This document shows, piece by piece, positions 1 through 6,658 of a stretch of 27,379 nt of DNA. The notes under the pieces are model-generated. The model had not been told where the DNA came from. It was given only the letters and a program-made list of their open reading frames with translations, and did not search any database. The position numbers and the translations under genes were made by a program. Position 1 is the first letter of the stretch; each line of letters starts with the position of its first letter. Origin of the DNA: a virus; the IMG/VR virus record IMGVR_UViG_3300017697_000076, positions 1 to 27,379 of that record. One strand, 5' to 3'.

Positions 1-29
1 AATACTCCAATAAAAATCGGAGAGAGTTA

Positions 30-287
30 ATGGCACACCATATTTTTCTCGAAGTTCGTAGATTACTCATGGACTTCGTTGCCTTACTAGATAAACATAG
101 CATAGGTAATGAAGAGCGAGAGGAGGCTAATCGAATTATCGAAGGGCTAACAATAATAATGAAAGACGAGAAGTTTGTAGAGCATCTTGAAACCGAAATA
201 AAGCAACACGAACATCAACAAATATCAGAGGACATTGCAGACGAGATTTTATCTCATGGATGTCCGAATGGTAATTGTGATGTGTAA
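30..287 (+). CDS. Small hypothetical phage protein
   Basis: An 85-residue acidic, helix-rich protein that I do not recognise. It has no signal peptide or membrane segment. The N-terminal half looks like two amphipathic helices. Around residues 59-68 there are several His, Glu and Gln residues, and the tail has two cysteines in CPNGNC, which could bind a metal (inference). The ATG at 30 follows a GGAGAGAG ribosome-binding site at 19-26. It is the first gene of the rightward arm seen here; its own promoter must lie upstream of the window or in the few bases before it. Confidence 0.75.
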   Translation: MAHHIFLEVRRLLMDFVALLDKHSIGNEEREEANRIIEGLTIIMKDEKFVEHLETEIKQHEHQQISEDIADEILSHGCPNGNCDV

Positions 288-329
288 CAGAGAGAGCAGT
301 ATTTTATTTTAATTAAATGGAGAGAGTGA

Positions 330-671
330 ATGAACCAAGTAACAAAGAAAAACGCAATAGCATTAGCAGTTATCGTAGCAGTGGGTGGACTTATTTATGT
401 GTCTGGTGAAGACATACCCGCACCCGCGTCAACACCCGCGGTAGTCACAGTTGAAACTATCTCAGAATCAGAGGCTAAAGCACTGGCATCAAAGGATGCC
501 GGTATTGACCTTATAAATCTTGGAGAAGAAACAGTTCTTCCGGAAATCGCGGGATACGACAACCCAACAGTTGATGACCTACCCCCACTTACATTGGATG
601 GTTCACACCTACCCGACATAGTGGGCTATGAGTCGCCATCAGCTGATGAACTTCCGCCACTAGAATCATAG
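330..671 (+). CDS. Small membrane-anchored protein with two proline-rich repeats
   Basis: A 113-residue protein. Residues 1-7 are polar with two lysines, and 8-24 form one hydrophobic segment (ALAVIVAVGGLIYV), so it is probably an N-terminally anchored inner-membrane protein with the rest outside the cytoplasm. The exported part is acidic and proline-rich. It contains an 18-residue repeat at 70-87 and again at 94-111, both fitting LPxIxGY(D/E)xPxxD(D/E)LPPL. The start at 330 has a GGAGAGAG site at 319-326. Its TAG stop overlaps the GTG start of the next gene. I do not recognise a family. A role in the envelope (superinfection exclusion or lysis) would fit the topology but is only inference. 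Confidence 0.75.
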   Translation: MNQVTKKNAIALAVIVAVGGLIYVSGEDIPAPASTPAVVTVETISESEAKALASKDAGIDLINLGEETVLPEIAGYDNPTVDDLPPLTLDGSHLPDIVGYESPSADELPPLES

Positions 672-985
672 TGGCAACACCCGAAAAGAAAGTAAAACAA
701 AAAGTATGTGCCAAGCTTAAAGAACTTGGTGCGTACTACTTTTATGCCTCAACGGGAGGATATGGGGCAAGTGGTGTACCTGACATCGTCGCATGTTACA
801 AAGGTAAGTTTATCGGGATCGAGTGTAAAGCCAATGGCAACAAAGCAACGGCCTTACAACAGAAACACTTACGCGAGATAAGTATGCAACAAGGAGTCTC
901 ACTAATTATTGACGAGACGAATATTGAGATGTTAGAGTATTACGTTAAAGGTAAACGAGTGATGAGTTTGGAGAGTAAAACATGA
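671..985 (+). CDS. VRR-NUC family nuclease
   Basis: A 104-residue stand-alone VRR-NUC domain, a member of the PD-(D/E)XK nuclease superfamily common in phages. The core reads GGYGASGVPDIVACYKGKF then IGIECKA, giving catalytic Asp38, Glu51 and Lys53. Residues 4-20 form the usual leading helix (PEKKVKQKV...LG), and Lys58 to Gln63 match the family's K-x-T-x-x-Q region. The size is normal for phage single-domain members. The start is GTG at 671, sharing its G with the preceding TAG stop. The next gene overlaps its stop as ATGA. In this setting it probably processes branched or damaged DNA during phage replication; the precise substrate cannot be read from the sequence. Confidence 0.88.
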   Translation: MATPEKKVKQKVCAKLKELGAYYFYASTGGYGASGVPDIVACYKGKFIGIECKANGNKATALQQKHLREISMQQGVSLIIDETNIEMLEYYVKGKRVMSLESKT

Positions 986-1212
986 GAGCAGACCTAAAAG
1001 ATGATGTTGTGAGCCACCCAGCACATTACACTACAACCAAGTTTGAAGTGATAGAAGTGTTAGAGGAGTTTTTCCCTGACGATCCATTACTTTGGCAGTG
1101 TGGTAAATATTTATTAAGGTGCAAACACAAAGGCAACCAAGCCCAAGACTTAAAAAAGATGGTGTGGTATGCTAATAGACAAATCAAAAAATTAGAGAAA
1201 GGAAATAAATGA
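982..1212 (+). CDS. DUF3310 family protein
   Basis: A 76-residue protein with the signature of DUF3310, a small phage family sometimes labelled as a nucleotide kinase-like protein though its activity is not established. Visible hallmarks are HPAHYT near the N-terminus, EVIEVLEEFF, the central KYLLR with a following KG, and DLKKMVWYANRQI at the end. The start ATG at 982 overlaps the previous stop (ATGA), so translation is probably coupled. It lies upstream of the DNA polymerase among other early genes, a common position for this family. There is no signal peptide or membrane segment. Confidence 0.87.
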   Translation: MRADLKDDVVSHPAHYTTTKFEVIEVLEEFFPDDPLLWQCGKYLLRCKHKGNQAQDLKKMVWYANRQIKKLEKGNK

Positions 1213-1445
1213 CTGTGAAACGTAGACATTATTCAGATGAAAAAGAACAAGAGTTTTTAACAAGAGCGATAGCATATATGGAGAAAAACCCAAAGACAAC
1301 TAGGGGTAAAATTGCTTTATACGCGGGGGTGGGGGTTAGTGTGTTAGAACGATTTGAGAAAGAGGGTAGACTAACACTGCCTCCGAAGTTGACTACAAAA
1401 CAGGCTAGGGCTACAAGCCCGTGGGCAAAAGGTCACATGGTATGA
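1209..1445 (+). CDS. Small basic HTH-like protein
   Basis: A 78-residue basic protein. Residues 31-53 (TRGKIALYAGVGVSVLERFE) read like a helix-turn-helix: a helix, a GVG turn, and a second helix followed by EKEGRLTLP. This resembles small phage DNA-binding proteins in which an HTH is followed by a short basic tail, but I cannot name a family. ATG at 1209 overlaps the DUF3310 stop as ATGA, and its own TGA overlaps the next start in the same way. A regulatory or DNA-binding role is inference from the HTH pattern and charge. Confidence 0.7.
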   Translation: MTVKRRHYSDEKEQEFLTRAIAYMEKNPKTTRGKIALYAGVGVSVLERFEKEGRLTLPPKLTTKQARATSPWAKGHMV

Positions 1446-1636
1446 GTGACGAGATAGACGTAGCCAATAACGAAGCACAGAAACAATTAGAGGCGACTCT
1501 AAAAAGTGTTGACACGTCTGTTGAAGAAAACGGCACCGGCAAATGCATGTGGTGTGAAAAAGAAGTAAAAGATAAAAGAAGATGGTGTTCAGTTGAATGC
1601 CGGGACGAGCATACATTTTATGCTAACAAACTATAA
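1442..1636 (+). CDS. Small zinc-ribbon protein, possibly DksA/TraR-like
   Basis: A 64-residue protein using ATG at 1442, chosen because it overlaps the preceding TGA as ATGA; a start at 1421 would add seven residues but lies inside the previous gene. The N-terminus MSDEIDVANNEAQKQL resembles the acidic-helix start of small TraR/DksA-like phage proteins. The C-terminal part has two cysteine pairs, CMWC and CSVEC, separated by KEVKDKRRW, which looks like a treble-clef zinc site. Small TraR-type proteins bind RNA polymerase, so a transcription role is possible. An alternative is a generic zinc ribbon of the type that precedes HNH domains. Confidence 0.65.
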   Translation: MSDEIDVANNEAQKQLEATLKSVDTSVEENGTGKCMWCEKEVKDKRRWCSVECRDEHTFYANKL

Positions 1637-1646
1637 GGAGAACGAC

Positions 1647-1799
1647 ATGACTGTGTGGCCTCAAGAACATAAAGATCCTGATGAAGATGAGAAAGATGTA
1701 CACTCTCTATCAGAAAGGGATTACAAAGTATTAGAGTATTTTGTTAATACTGTAGTGATTGTGACGGCGAGTTACGCGCTTTATCTGTTGCTGACATAA
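1647..1799 (+). CDS. Small C-terminally membrane-anchored protein
   Basis: A 50-residue protein starting MTVWPQEHKDPDEDEK. The start at 1647 is fixed by an AAGGAG site at 1635-1640; an in-frame ATG at 1593 has no such site and overlaps the previous gene more. The first 25 residues are acidic and soluble. Residues 30-50 (FVNTVVIVTASYALYLLLT) form one hydrophobic segment, so the protein is probably tail-anchored with its acidic head in the cytoplasm. I recognise no family. It could be a small inhibitor or membrane adaptor, but nothing shows this directly. Confidence 0.65.
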   Translation: MTVWPQEHKDPDEDEKDVHSLSERDYKVLEYFVNTVVIVTASYALYLLLT

Positions 1800-1981
1800 T
1801 GACTATAATTAAAGAAGATAACAGAATTGGCCCCGCAGTGTGTTGTAAGTGTGGCGATGACGCAAAGATTAACCACGGGGGCAAGTGGTATTGCTCAATA
1901 GAATCAGACATGGGCGTGATGAATCTAAAAGGGTTTTGTATAAAAAAACGAAAGGGAAAACTTGAATCTAATAACGATTGA
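1799..1981 (+). CDS. Small zinc-finger-like protein
   Basis: A 60-residue protein. It has CCKC at residues 15-18, then GKWYC (Cys32), then GFC (Cys47), followed by a basic KKRKGK tail. Cys15, Cys18, Cys32 and Cys47 could form one zinc site. ATG at 1799 shares a base with the preceding TAA (TAATG), and the 3' end overlaps the DNA polymerase start by 20 bases. The spacing suggests coupled translation with the polymerase. No specific function can be assigned. Confidence 0.68.
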   Translation: MTIIKEDNRIGPAVCCKCGDDAKINHGGKWYCSIESDMGVMNLKGFCIKKRKGKLESNND

Positions 1982-3803
1982 CTTTGAAACATTTTACGAT
2001 GTGGGATTTAGTCTATCTCGAATGACAACAGAAGAATACATTAATGATGAGCGATTCCAAATCATTGGTGTAGCAATAAAAATAGATGACGGAAAAACAG
2101 AATGGTATGCCGGAGAAGAGGTAGTAGCAAAAGCCATAGCCGACATCGCGTGGGCTGATGCAATGTTATTGTGTCACAACACTTTGTTTGATGGCGCTAT
2201 TCTTAAATGGAAGTTTGGTGCAGAGCCGATGAAATACCTAGACACCTTGTGTATGGCAAGATCAATACATGGAGTAGATGCCGGGGGTTCACTTAAAGCT
2301 TTGGCTGAACGTTACAAACTGGGAGAAAAAGGTACAGAAGTCTTGGATGCTAAAGGTAAACGCATAGAAGACTTTCGCGACCATGAGCTACGTCAATACG
2401 GGGTGTACTGTAAGAACGACGTGAAGCTCACTTACGAGCTATTCAAGAAGTTAGCTATTAATTATCCGGCTAATGAACTTAGGCTTATTGATATTACATT
2501 ACGCATGTACATCTTACCCGAGTTAAAGTTAGACACAGATTTACTTGTGGATAGATTGAAAGATGTCAAGAGTGAAAAGCTTAATCTACTACAAACACTT
2601 GCGGACAAACTTGAATGTGAAGTAGAAGAAGTGCGTAAAAGATTAGCAAGTAATAAACAGTTTGCTAACGTGTTGGAACAGCTAAATGTACCAGTACCAA
2701 TGAAGACAAGCCCAACAACAGGGAAAGAAACTTATGCATTGGCCAAGGGCGACCAAGGGTTTTTAGCTTTATGTGAACACCCCAATGCTTTTGTACAAGA
2801 GCTATGTGCAGTAAGACTCGGCACCAAATCTACGATTGAAGAAACTCGTATAGAGCGGTTCATTGGTATAGCTCAACGCAACCACAATCAACTCCCTATA
2901 CCCTTAAAATATTATGGCGCACATACAGGACGTTGGGCCGGTTCAGACAAAGTAAACTTCCAGAACCTACCATCGCGCGACAAGAAACAAAAGGCATTGA
3001 AGAACGCTATCCTCCCCCCAGACAACCACGTGATTATAAATTGTGACTCTTCGCAGATCGAAGCTCGTATACTAGTCTGGTTTGCCGGACAACACGACGT
3101 ACTTAAACAGTTTGAAAGGGGGGAAGACGTGTATTCAGTGTTTGCATCTAAAGTTTATGCCAAGCCTCAAGTAAATAAGACCGAACGAGCCGTAGGTAAG
3201 ACTTGTATCTTGGGATTAGGTTATGGTACTGGGGCAAAGAAACTGCGAGATGTATTAAAGATTAATGCGGGTGTAGAAATGACCGAGATGGCTACACAAA
3301 GATTAGTTAATTTATATCGAGAAGTAAACCATGAGGTGGTAAAACTGTGGAAAGAATGCGACCGTGCATTAAAATTTATGGCGTCTTGGCCTAAAGATAA
3401 ACCTGCTTATTATTTAAGCAAAGTGAACTGTGTATTGGTTACACCCGAAGGATTAAAACTACCCAACGGATTGTATTTACGCTACCCAAATTTAGAGCTA
3501 AAAAATGACGGCTATACTTATACATCAAGACGTGGAGAGATTAGTATTTGGGGCGGTGCAGTCGTAGAGAACGTAGTTCAAGCATTGGCTAGGATAGTTA
3601 TTGGATTACAAATGACTGTTATTGATACTAAATATAGACCCTTACTTACTGTGCATGACGCAGTGGTGTGTGTTGCGCCGGAGGCAGAAAAATATGAAGC
3701 ATTACGTTTTATTATGCAGACTATGAATAAAGCACCGTCATGGGCAAAAGGCTTGCCGGTAACGTGCGAAGGGAATTTTGGGAAAAACTATGGCGAATGC
3801 TAA
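1962..3803 (+). CDS. Family A DNA polymerase with 3'-5' exonuclease domain
   Basis: A 613-residue replicative DNA polymerase of the Pol I/T7 type without a 5'-3' exonuclease. Proofreading motifs: Exo I Asp7/Glu9 (IDFET), Exo II Asn73/Asp77 (HNTLFD), Exo III Tyr149/Asp153 (YCKND). Polymerase motifs: HTGRW near 321-325 with NFQNLPSR at 332-339; motif A Asp362 (CDSSQIEAR); motif B Arg409, Lys413, Leu417, Tyr421 (RAVGKTCILGLGYG); motif C His565-Asp566 (TVHDAVV). The start is TTG at 1962, supported by AAAGGG at 1951-1956 and because Exo I follows immediately; no ATG fits. The residue equivalent to E. coli Pol I Phe762 is Leu417. Size and domain order are normal for phage enzymes. Confidence 0.96.
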   Translation: MNLITIDFETFYDVGFSLSRMTTEEYINDERFQIIGVAIKIDDGKTEWYAGEEVVAKAIADIAWADAMLLCHNTLFDGAILKWKFGAEPMKYLDTLCMARSIHGVDAGGSLKALAERYKLGEKGTEVLDAKGKRIEDFRDHELRQYGVYCKNDVKLTYELFKKLAINYPANELRLIDITLRMYILPELKLDTDLLVDRLKDVKSEKLNLLQTLADKLECEVEEVRKRLASNKQFANVLEQLNVPVPMKTSPTTGKETYALAKGDQGFLALCEHPNAFVQELCAVRLGTKSTIEETRIERFIGIAQRNHNQLPIPLKYYGAHTGRWAGSDKVNFQNLPSRDKKQKALKNAILPPDNHVIINCDSSQIEARILVWFAGQHDVLKQFERGEDVYSVFASKVYAKPQVNKTERAVGKTCILGLGYGTGAKKLRDVLKINAGVEMTEMATQRLVNLYREVNHEVVKLWKECDRALKFMASWPKDKPAYYLSKVNCVLVTPEGLKLPNGLYLRYPNLELKNDGYTYTSRRGEISIWGGAVVENVVQALARIVIGLQMTVIDTKYRPLLTVHDAVVCVAPEAEKYEALRFIMQTMNKAPSWAKGLPVTCEGNFGKNYGEC

Positions 3804-4329
3804 TTACTTTTTTAAGATACCTGACGAGTCGATAGCTTCGGAGATGATGTACCTTCGGGCAATTACTGCACGTAAGGATTCGTGGATTGACTATTATAAT
3901 TTTAAAGCTATAGAAGTACAAGATGATTGGGTAGTTGATCCTTGGTGGAAATACTTATATAGAGCGCATCCATTTAAAGCCGGGATTATTAAGTTGGAGG
4001 CTAACACTTACTACGATTGGCATATTGATACTGATAGAGGAGTTGGGGTCAACATGTTGTTAAATAACTGGGACAGTAGCCATTGTATGTTTAACCCAAA
4101 TTTAAAACGCGGGACAAATGTAGCACGGGGCAACGTCAAAGGCAAGTTTATTGAGTTAAAGTACAAGCCACAGACCTATTACTTATTTAATGCGCAAGTT
4201 GCACATACGGTGTATAATTTTGAAGAAACTAGGTATTTATTGAGTGTAGATTTTGAAGAGGATAGAACTAAATTAACTTATAATCAGCTACTTGCAGAGA
4301 TAAAGCGCGAGCGTTGGTGGGATAAATAG
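3790..4329 (+). CDS. 2OG-Fe(II) oxygenase-like protein
   Basis: A 179-residue protein with the double-stranded beta-helix signature of 2-oxoglutarate/Fe(II) dioxygenases or aspartyl hydroxylase-like proteins. The likely iron ligands are His78 and Asp80 (YYDWHIDTD) and His139 (AQVAHTVYN), with Arg148 (ETRYLLSV) as probable 2OG-binding residue. The order HxD, about 58 residues, H, then R is that of the superfamily. ATG at 3790 overlaps the polymerase stop by 14 bases and is preferred over an in-frame TTG at 3778. Such enzymes are frequent in marine phages; the substrate is not known and could be protein, nucleotide or DNA base. Placed next to the polymerase, so a nucleic-acid role is possible (inference). 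Confidence 0.62.
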   Translation: MANANYFFKIPDESIASEMMYLRAITARKDSWIDYYNFKAIEVQDDWVVDPWWKYLYRAHPFKAGIIKLEANTYYDWHIDTDRGVGVNMLLNNWDSSHCMFNPNLKRGTNVARGNVKGKFIELKYKPQTYYLFNAQVAHTVYNFEETRYLLSVDFEEDRTKLTYNQLLAEIKRERWWDK

Positions 4330-4332
4330 TAT

Positions 4333-4602
4333 ATGACTTTAACAGAGGGCGCATTTATTCTTACAGTTAGTTTAAGTGGCGACTACGACGATTTAGAATT
4401 CGTAGGGTATTTTAATGACTGCCAAACAGCGATAGCATACTACCATGAGAATTGCAGTGAATACATGGCGGCGAGTTGTTTATTAACAGAGTATAGCAAT
4501 CTTCCTGATGACCACCCTGATGTATTTGGATTTGAAATAACCGAACCACAATCCTGTGGCTTCGTAGGGGTAGACCCTAAAACTTTTACTAAGGATAAAT
4601 AA
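4333..4602 (+). CDS. Hypothetical acidic phage protein
   Basis: An 89-residue acidic protein that I do not recognise. The start (TEGAFILTVSLSGDYDDLEFVGYF) looks like two beta-strands, followed by a helix (CQTAIAYYHENC), a compact alpha/beta pattern. There is no signal peptide or membrane helix. The start at 4333 lies three bases after the previous stop and the TAA stop overlaps the next ATG (TAATG), so it belongs to the same operon. Confidence 0.68.
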   Translation: MTLTEGAFILTVSLSGDYDDLEFVGYFNDCQTAIAYYHENCSEYMAASCLLTEYSNLPDDHPDVFGFEITEPQSCGFVGVDPKTFTKDK

Positions 4603-4844
4603 TGTTGCACGAAATGTACGATGGGTTAATGATAATGGACTACTTTGATGACTGCATAATAGGCGTTGTTAAGGGAATAGATAACGAAGACAAAGTTTGT
4701 TATAGCTTTCAACAAGTAATAGCAAAGTTGATGCGCGAAGATGAGATGACTGAAGAAGACGCATTAGAGCATTTTTACTACAACATGATGGGGGCGTATG
4801 TAGGCGAGAATACCCCATGTTTTTTATTTAAGGAAAATGATTAA
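4602..4844 (+). CDS. Conserved small phage protein
   Basis: An 80-residue acidic protein with the pattern DYFDDCIIGVVKG, then FQQVIAKLMREDEMTEEDALEHFYYN, then GAYVGENTPCFLF. I recall this as a widespread small phage protein of unknown function in which a strand pair is followed by a helix and a conserved GAYVGENTP segment. The start shares a base with the previous stop (TAATG), as does its own stop with the next start. No catalytic motif is visible. Confidence 0.76.
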   Translation: MLHEMYDGLMIMDYFDDCIIGVVKGIDNEDKVCYSFQQVIAKLMREDEMTEEDALEHFYYNMMGAYVGENTPCFLFKEND

Positions 4845-4984
4845 TGGCAAAAATTAAACAGACGGAACAAGTAAGAGAGCCTGTGCACAAACGAACGAGT
4901 CAGGGCGGACGAGTGGCCAAGACTTCGACTATGAATAAAAGCTTTCGTAATTCGTTTAAAAAATACAGGGGCCAAGGACGTTGA
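4844..4984 (+). CDS. 46-residue basic phage protein
   Basis: A 46-residue open frame from ATG at 4844 to TGA at 4984, filling the whole gap between the two neighbours. The protein is strongly basic, with EPVHKRTSQGGR in the first half and a C-terminus of RNSFKKYRGQGR. Small phage proteins ending in KKYRGQGR are familiar from related genomes, which supports a real gene (from memory, not searched). It starts on the previous stop (TAATG), and the next gene's TTG start overlaps its end. It may bind nucleic acid, judging by charge only. Confidence 0.72.
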   Translation: MAKIKQTEQVREPVHKRTSQGGRVAKTSTMNKSFRNSFKKYRGQGR

Positions 4985-5202
4985 AGACCATTGTTCATGT
5001 TAATCAACATGTCATAAAGTCGAACAGAAAGAACGAGGTAGAAGAGCCTGTATTGACTGTTAAGACATACAAGAGCAACACCTATGCACATGAAGTAAAT
5101 ATAAAAGGGGACTCTAAAGTAGTATATAGCCCAAACAAACCGCTGTCATGTGGTGCACATGTTTGGATAGAAACTCAATCGGAAGTGGAGATAGTTAAAT
5201 AA
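4981..5202 (+). CDS. Conserved phage hypothetical protein
   Basis: A 73-residue protein, apparently all beta, starting MKTIVHVNQHVIKSN and containing PVLTVKTYKSNTYAHEV and PLSCGAHVWIET. This combination is one I recall as a conserved small phage protein of unknown function. The only plausible start is TTG at 4981, four bases inside the previous gene, with AAGGA at 4974-4978 close by. Its TAA stop overlaps the nuclease start as TAATG. No enzymatic motif is visible. Confidence 0.74.
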   Translation: MKTIVHVNQHVIKSNRKNEVEEPVLTVKTYKSNTYAHEVNIKGDSKVVYSPNKPLSCGAHVWIETQSEVEIVK

Positions 5203-5864
5203 TGGCCGATTTTACGTGGAGTTTTTCTTCCCTAAAAGAATACATCAACTGCCCTAAGAAGTATCAAGAAGTAAGGATACTAAAAAACTATTCATTCATA
5301 GACACCCCTCAAACTATTTATGGGAAGGAAGTTCATGAAGCATTAGAACTTTATGTCAGAGATGGTAAACCTCTAGCTAAAAACTATATGCGCTTCAAGA
5401 AAATGGTAGACACATTGGTGGCTATACCCGGAGTTAAATACCCCGAATATAAAATGGCGTTGACTAAAAAAATGGAGCAGTGCGATTTTGATGACGAGAA
5501 TAGATGGGTACGAGGCATAGCCGATTTGGTTATTGTAGATGGCGACAAAGCTTTTATCATTGATTACAAGACGGGGTCGAATAGATACCCAGACACTAAA
5601 CAATTAAAACTCATGGCACTCATGGCGTTTGTTTGTTTCCCTGAAGTTAATAAGATAAAAGCCGGACTGTTATTCTGTATGAAAAATAGTTTTGTTCAAG
5701 AGTCGTATACTAGAGATGGGATACACAGGGCTTGGAAATCATTTGAACAACCGTTAGATCGGCTAACAATGTCTTACGATAAAGATGAATGGATACCTAA
5801 CCCTACGCCATTGTGTGGATGGTGTCCTGTCGAGACATGCGAACACCACAAGCCTAGACGTTAA
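5202..5864 (+). CDS. PD-(D/E)XK exonuclease, Cas4/RecB-like with Fe-S cysteines
   Basis: A 220-residue nuclease of the Cas4/RecB branch. The expected order is present: Cys17 in the first helix (NCPKKY), His45 in YGKEVHEALE, Asp108 in RGIADLV, Asp121 and Lys123 in IIDYKTG, Gln134 in KQLKLMAL, and Cys205, Cys208 and Cys213 near the end (CGWCPVETC). The four cysteines match the 4Fe-4S cluster arrangement of Cas4 and AddB-like nucleases. The size is typical for phage Cas4-like exonucleases, which resect DNA ends for recombination and genome maturation. Its close neighbours are two HNH proteins and, downstream, the SSB and SNF2 helicase, which suits a recombination role. Confidence 0.88.
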   Translation: MADFTWSFSSLKEYINCPKKYQEVRILKNYSFIDTPQTIYGKEVHEALELYVRDGKPLAKNYMRFKKMVDTLVAIPGVKYPEYKMALTKKMEQCDFDDENRWVRGIADLVIVDGDKAFIIDYKTGSNRYPDTKQLKLMALMAFVCFPEVNKIKAGLLFCMKNSFVQESYTRDGIHRAWKSFEQPLDRLTMSYDKDEWIPNPTPLCGWCPVETCEHHKPRR

Positions 5865-6310
5865 TGCATAAAAAACGAGTTGCCTGTGTTGTTTGTGGGG
5901 ATAAATTTACTACTACTCACCCAAAGTATTTGACATGCTCTAAAAAATGCCGGGGCGTAAACAAAGTTAATCGTCGGTACCAAAGGATGAACAACGATTG
6001 GATAGCGTACTTTAAACATCTGCTGTCTAAAAAGAAAGACTCAACTTTAACCACTGATCAGTTGATATACAAAGTGGCAGAGCAAGATTATAAGTGCGCG
6101 TTGTCTGGGAGAGAACTTACGTGCATCCGAGTGCGAGGAAAAGTTATACAGACTAATGCAAGTATAGATAGAATTCATGCGGGAAAAGAGTATAATTACG
6201 ATAATATACAGATAGTTTGTAGAGCCGTGAACTCCTTTCGGGGTAACATGGAAGTAGAAGAATTTATTTTTTGGTGTAAAGAGGTAGCTAATCATGGCGT
6301 ATGTAAATAA
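5864..6310 (+). CDS. HNH-type endonuclease with N-terminal zinc ribbon
   Basis: A 148-residue protein. A zinc ribbon lies at the N-terminus with Cys8, Cys11 (CVVC), Cys25 and Cys29 (CSKKC). The second half has CALSGREL (Cys78), then NASIDRIHAGKEY, then NYDNIQIVCRAVN, the arrangement of phage HNH proteins in which the first half of the motif is SIDRI and the last part is N-x-x-x-V-C-R-x-x-N. The final metal-binding His of textbook HNH sites appears replaced by Asn, as in this phage subgroup. It may cut or nick phage or host DNA. The start shares a base with the preceding stop (TAATG); the 3' end overlaps the next gene by 17 bases. Confidence 0.75.
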   Translation: MHKKRVACVVCGDKFTTTHPKYLTCSKKCRGVNKVNRRYQRMNNDWIAYFKHLLSKKKDSTLTTDQLIYKVAEQDYKCALSGRELTCIRVRGKVIQTNASIDRIHAGKEYNYDNIQIVCRAVNSFRGNMEVEEFIFWCKEVANHGVCK

Positions 6311-6599
6311 AAAAAGACCTTATAAGAAAGAGTATCAGCAGCAAAAAAGTCGTGAAGAACATTCTAATCGTATGGAGCGCCAAAAGCTTAGACGCAAAGT
6401 AGATAAGAATGGTAAAGATGCTAACGGTAATGGCGTGGCGGACAAGAGAGAAGGTAAAGATTTAGCTCACAAAAAACCTTTATCAAAAGGCGGTAGCAAC
6501 AAAGACGGTTACACAGTTCAATCAAAATCTAACAACCGATCGTTCAAAAGAAATTCAGACAGCTCAATAAAAAATAAACAATACCTAGCAAATAAATAA
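6294..6599 (+). CDS. HNH-like small basic protein with calcium-loop-like insert
   Basis: A 101-residue strongly basic protein. Residues 55-87 (GKDLAHKKPLSKGGS, then SKSNNRSFKRN) match a small phage HNH-like family where GKD-x-x-HKKPLSKGG is followed by S-x-x-x-NRS. Here the position often filled by a first His or Asp is Ala58, so catalysis is uncertain. Just before it, residues 42-53 read DANGNGVADKRE, which fits the 12-residue EF-hand/thrombospondin-type-3 calcium-loop spacing (D-x-N-x-N-G...D..E). The gene overlaps the previous one by 17 bases and ends the first transcription block, before a promoter-containing gap. Confidence 0.68.
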   Translation: MAYVNKKRPYKKEYQQQKSREEHSNRMERQKLRRKVDKNGKDANGNGVADKREGKDLAHKKPLSKGGSNKDGYTVQSKSNNRSFKRNSDSSIKNKQYLANK

Positions 6600-6607
6600 A
6601 ATATAGC

Positions 6608-6636
6608 TTGACTTGTATTTAAATAGCGTCCATACT
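6608..6636 (+). promoter_or_regulatory. Sigma70-type promoter before the SNF2 helicase
   Basis: TTGACT at 6608-6613, a 17-base spacer, and CATACT at 6631-6636. The -35 box matches five of six consensus bases and the -10 box four of six, with optimal spacing. It lies in a 59-base gap, one of only two gaps of this size between genes in the rightward arm. Transcription would begin near 6643, just before the GAGAGGA ribosome-binding site (6648-6654) of the helicase at 6659. It probably drives the helicase, SSB and HTH block with host RNA polymerase. Confidence 0.65.
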
Positions 6637-6658
6637 GTTATTTCAATGAGAGGACATT

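Noticed and set aside
1421-1441. Upstream start for the zinc-ribbon gene
   Set aside because: The ATG at 1442 overlaps the previous stop in the ATGA manner used by its neighbours and gives the typical MSDEID start.
3778-3789. TTG start for the oxygenase-like gene
   Set aside because: The ATG four codons later is the better start codon and still overlaps the polymerase gene.
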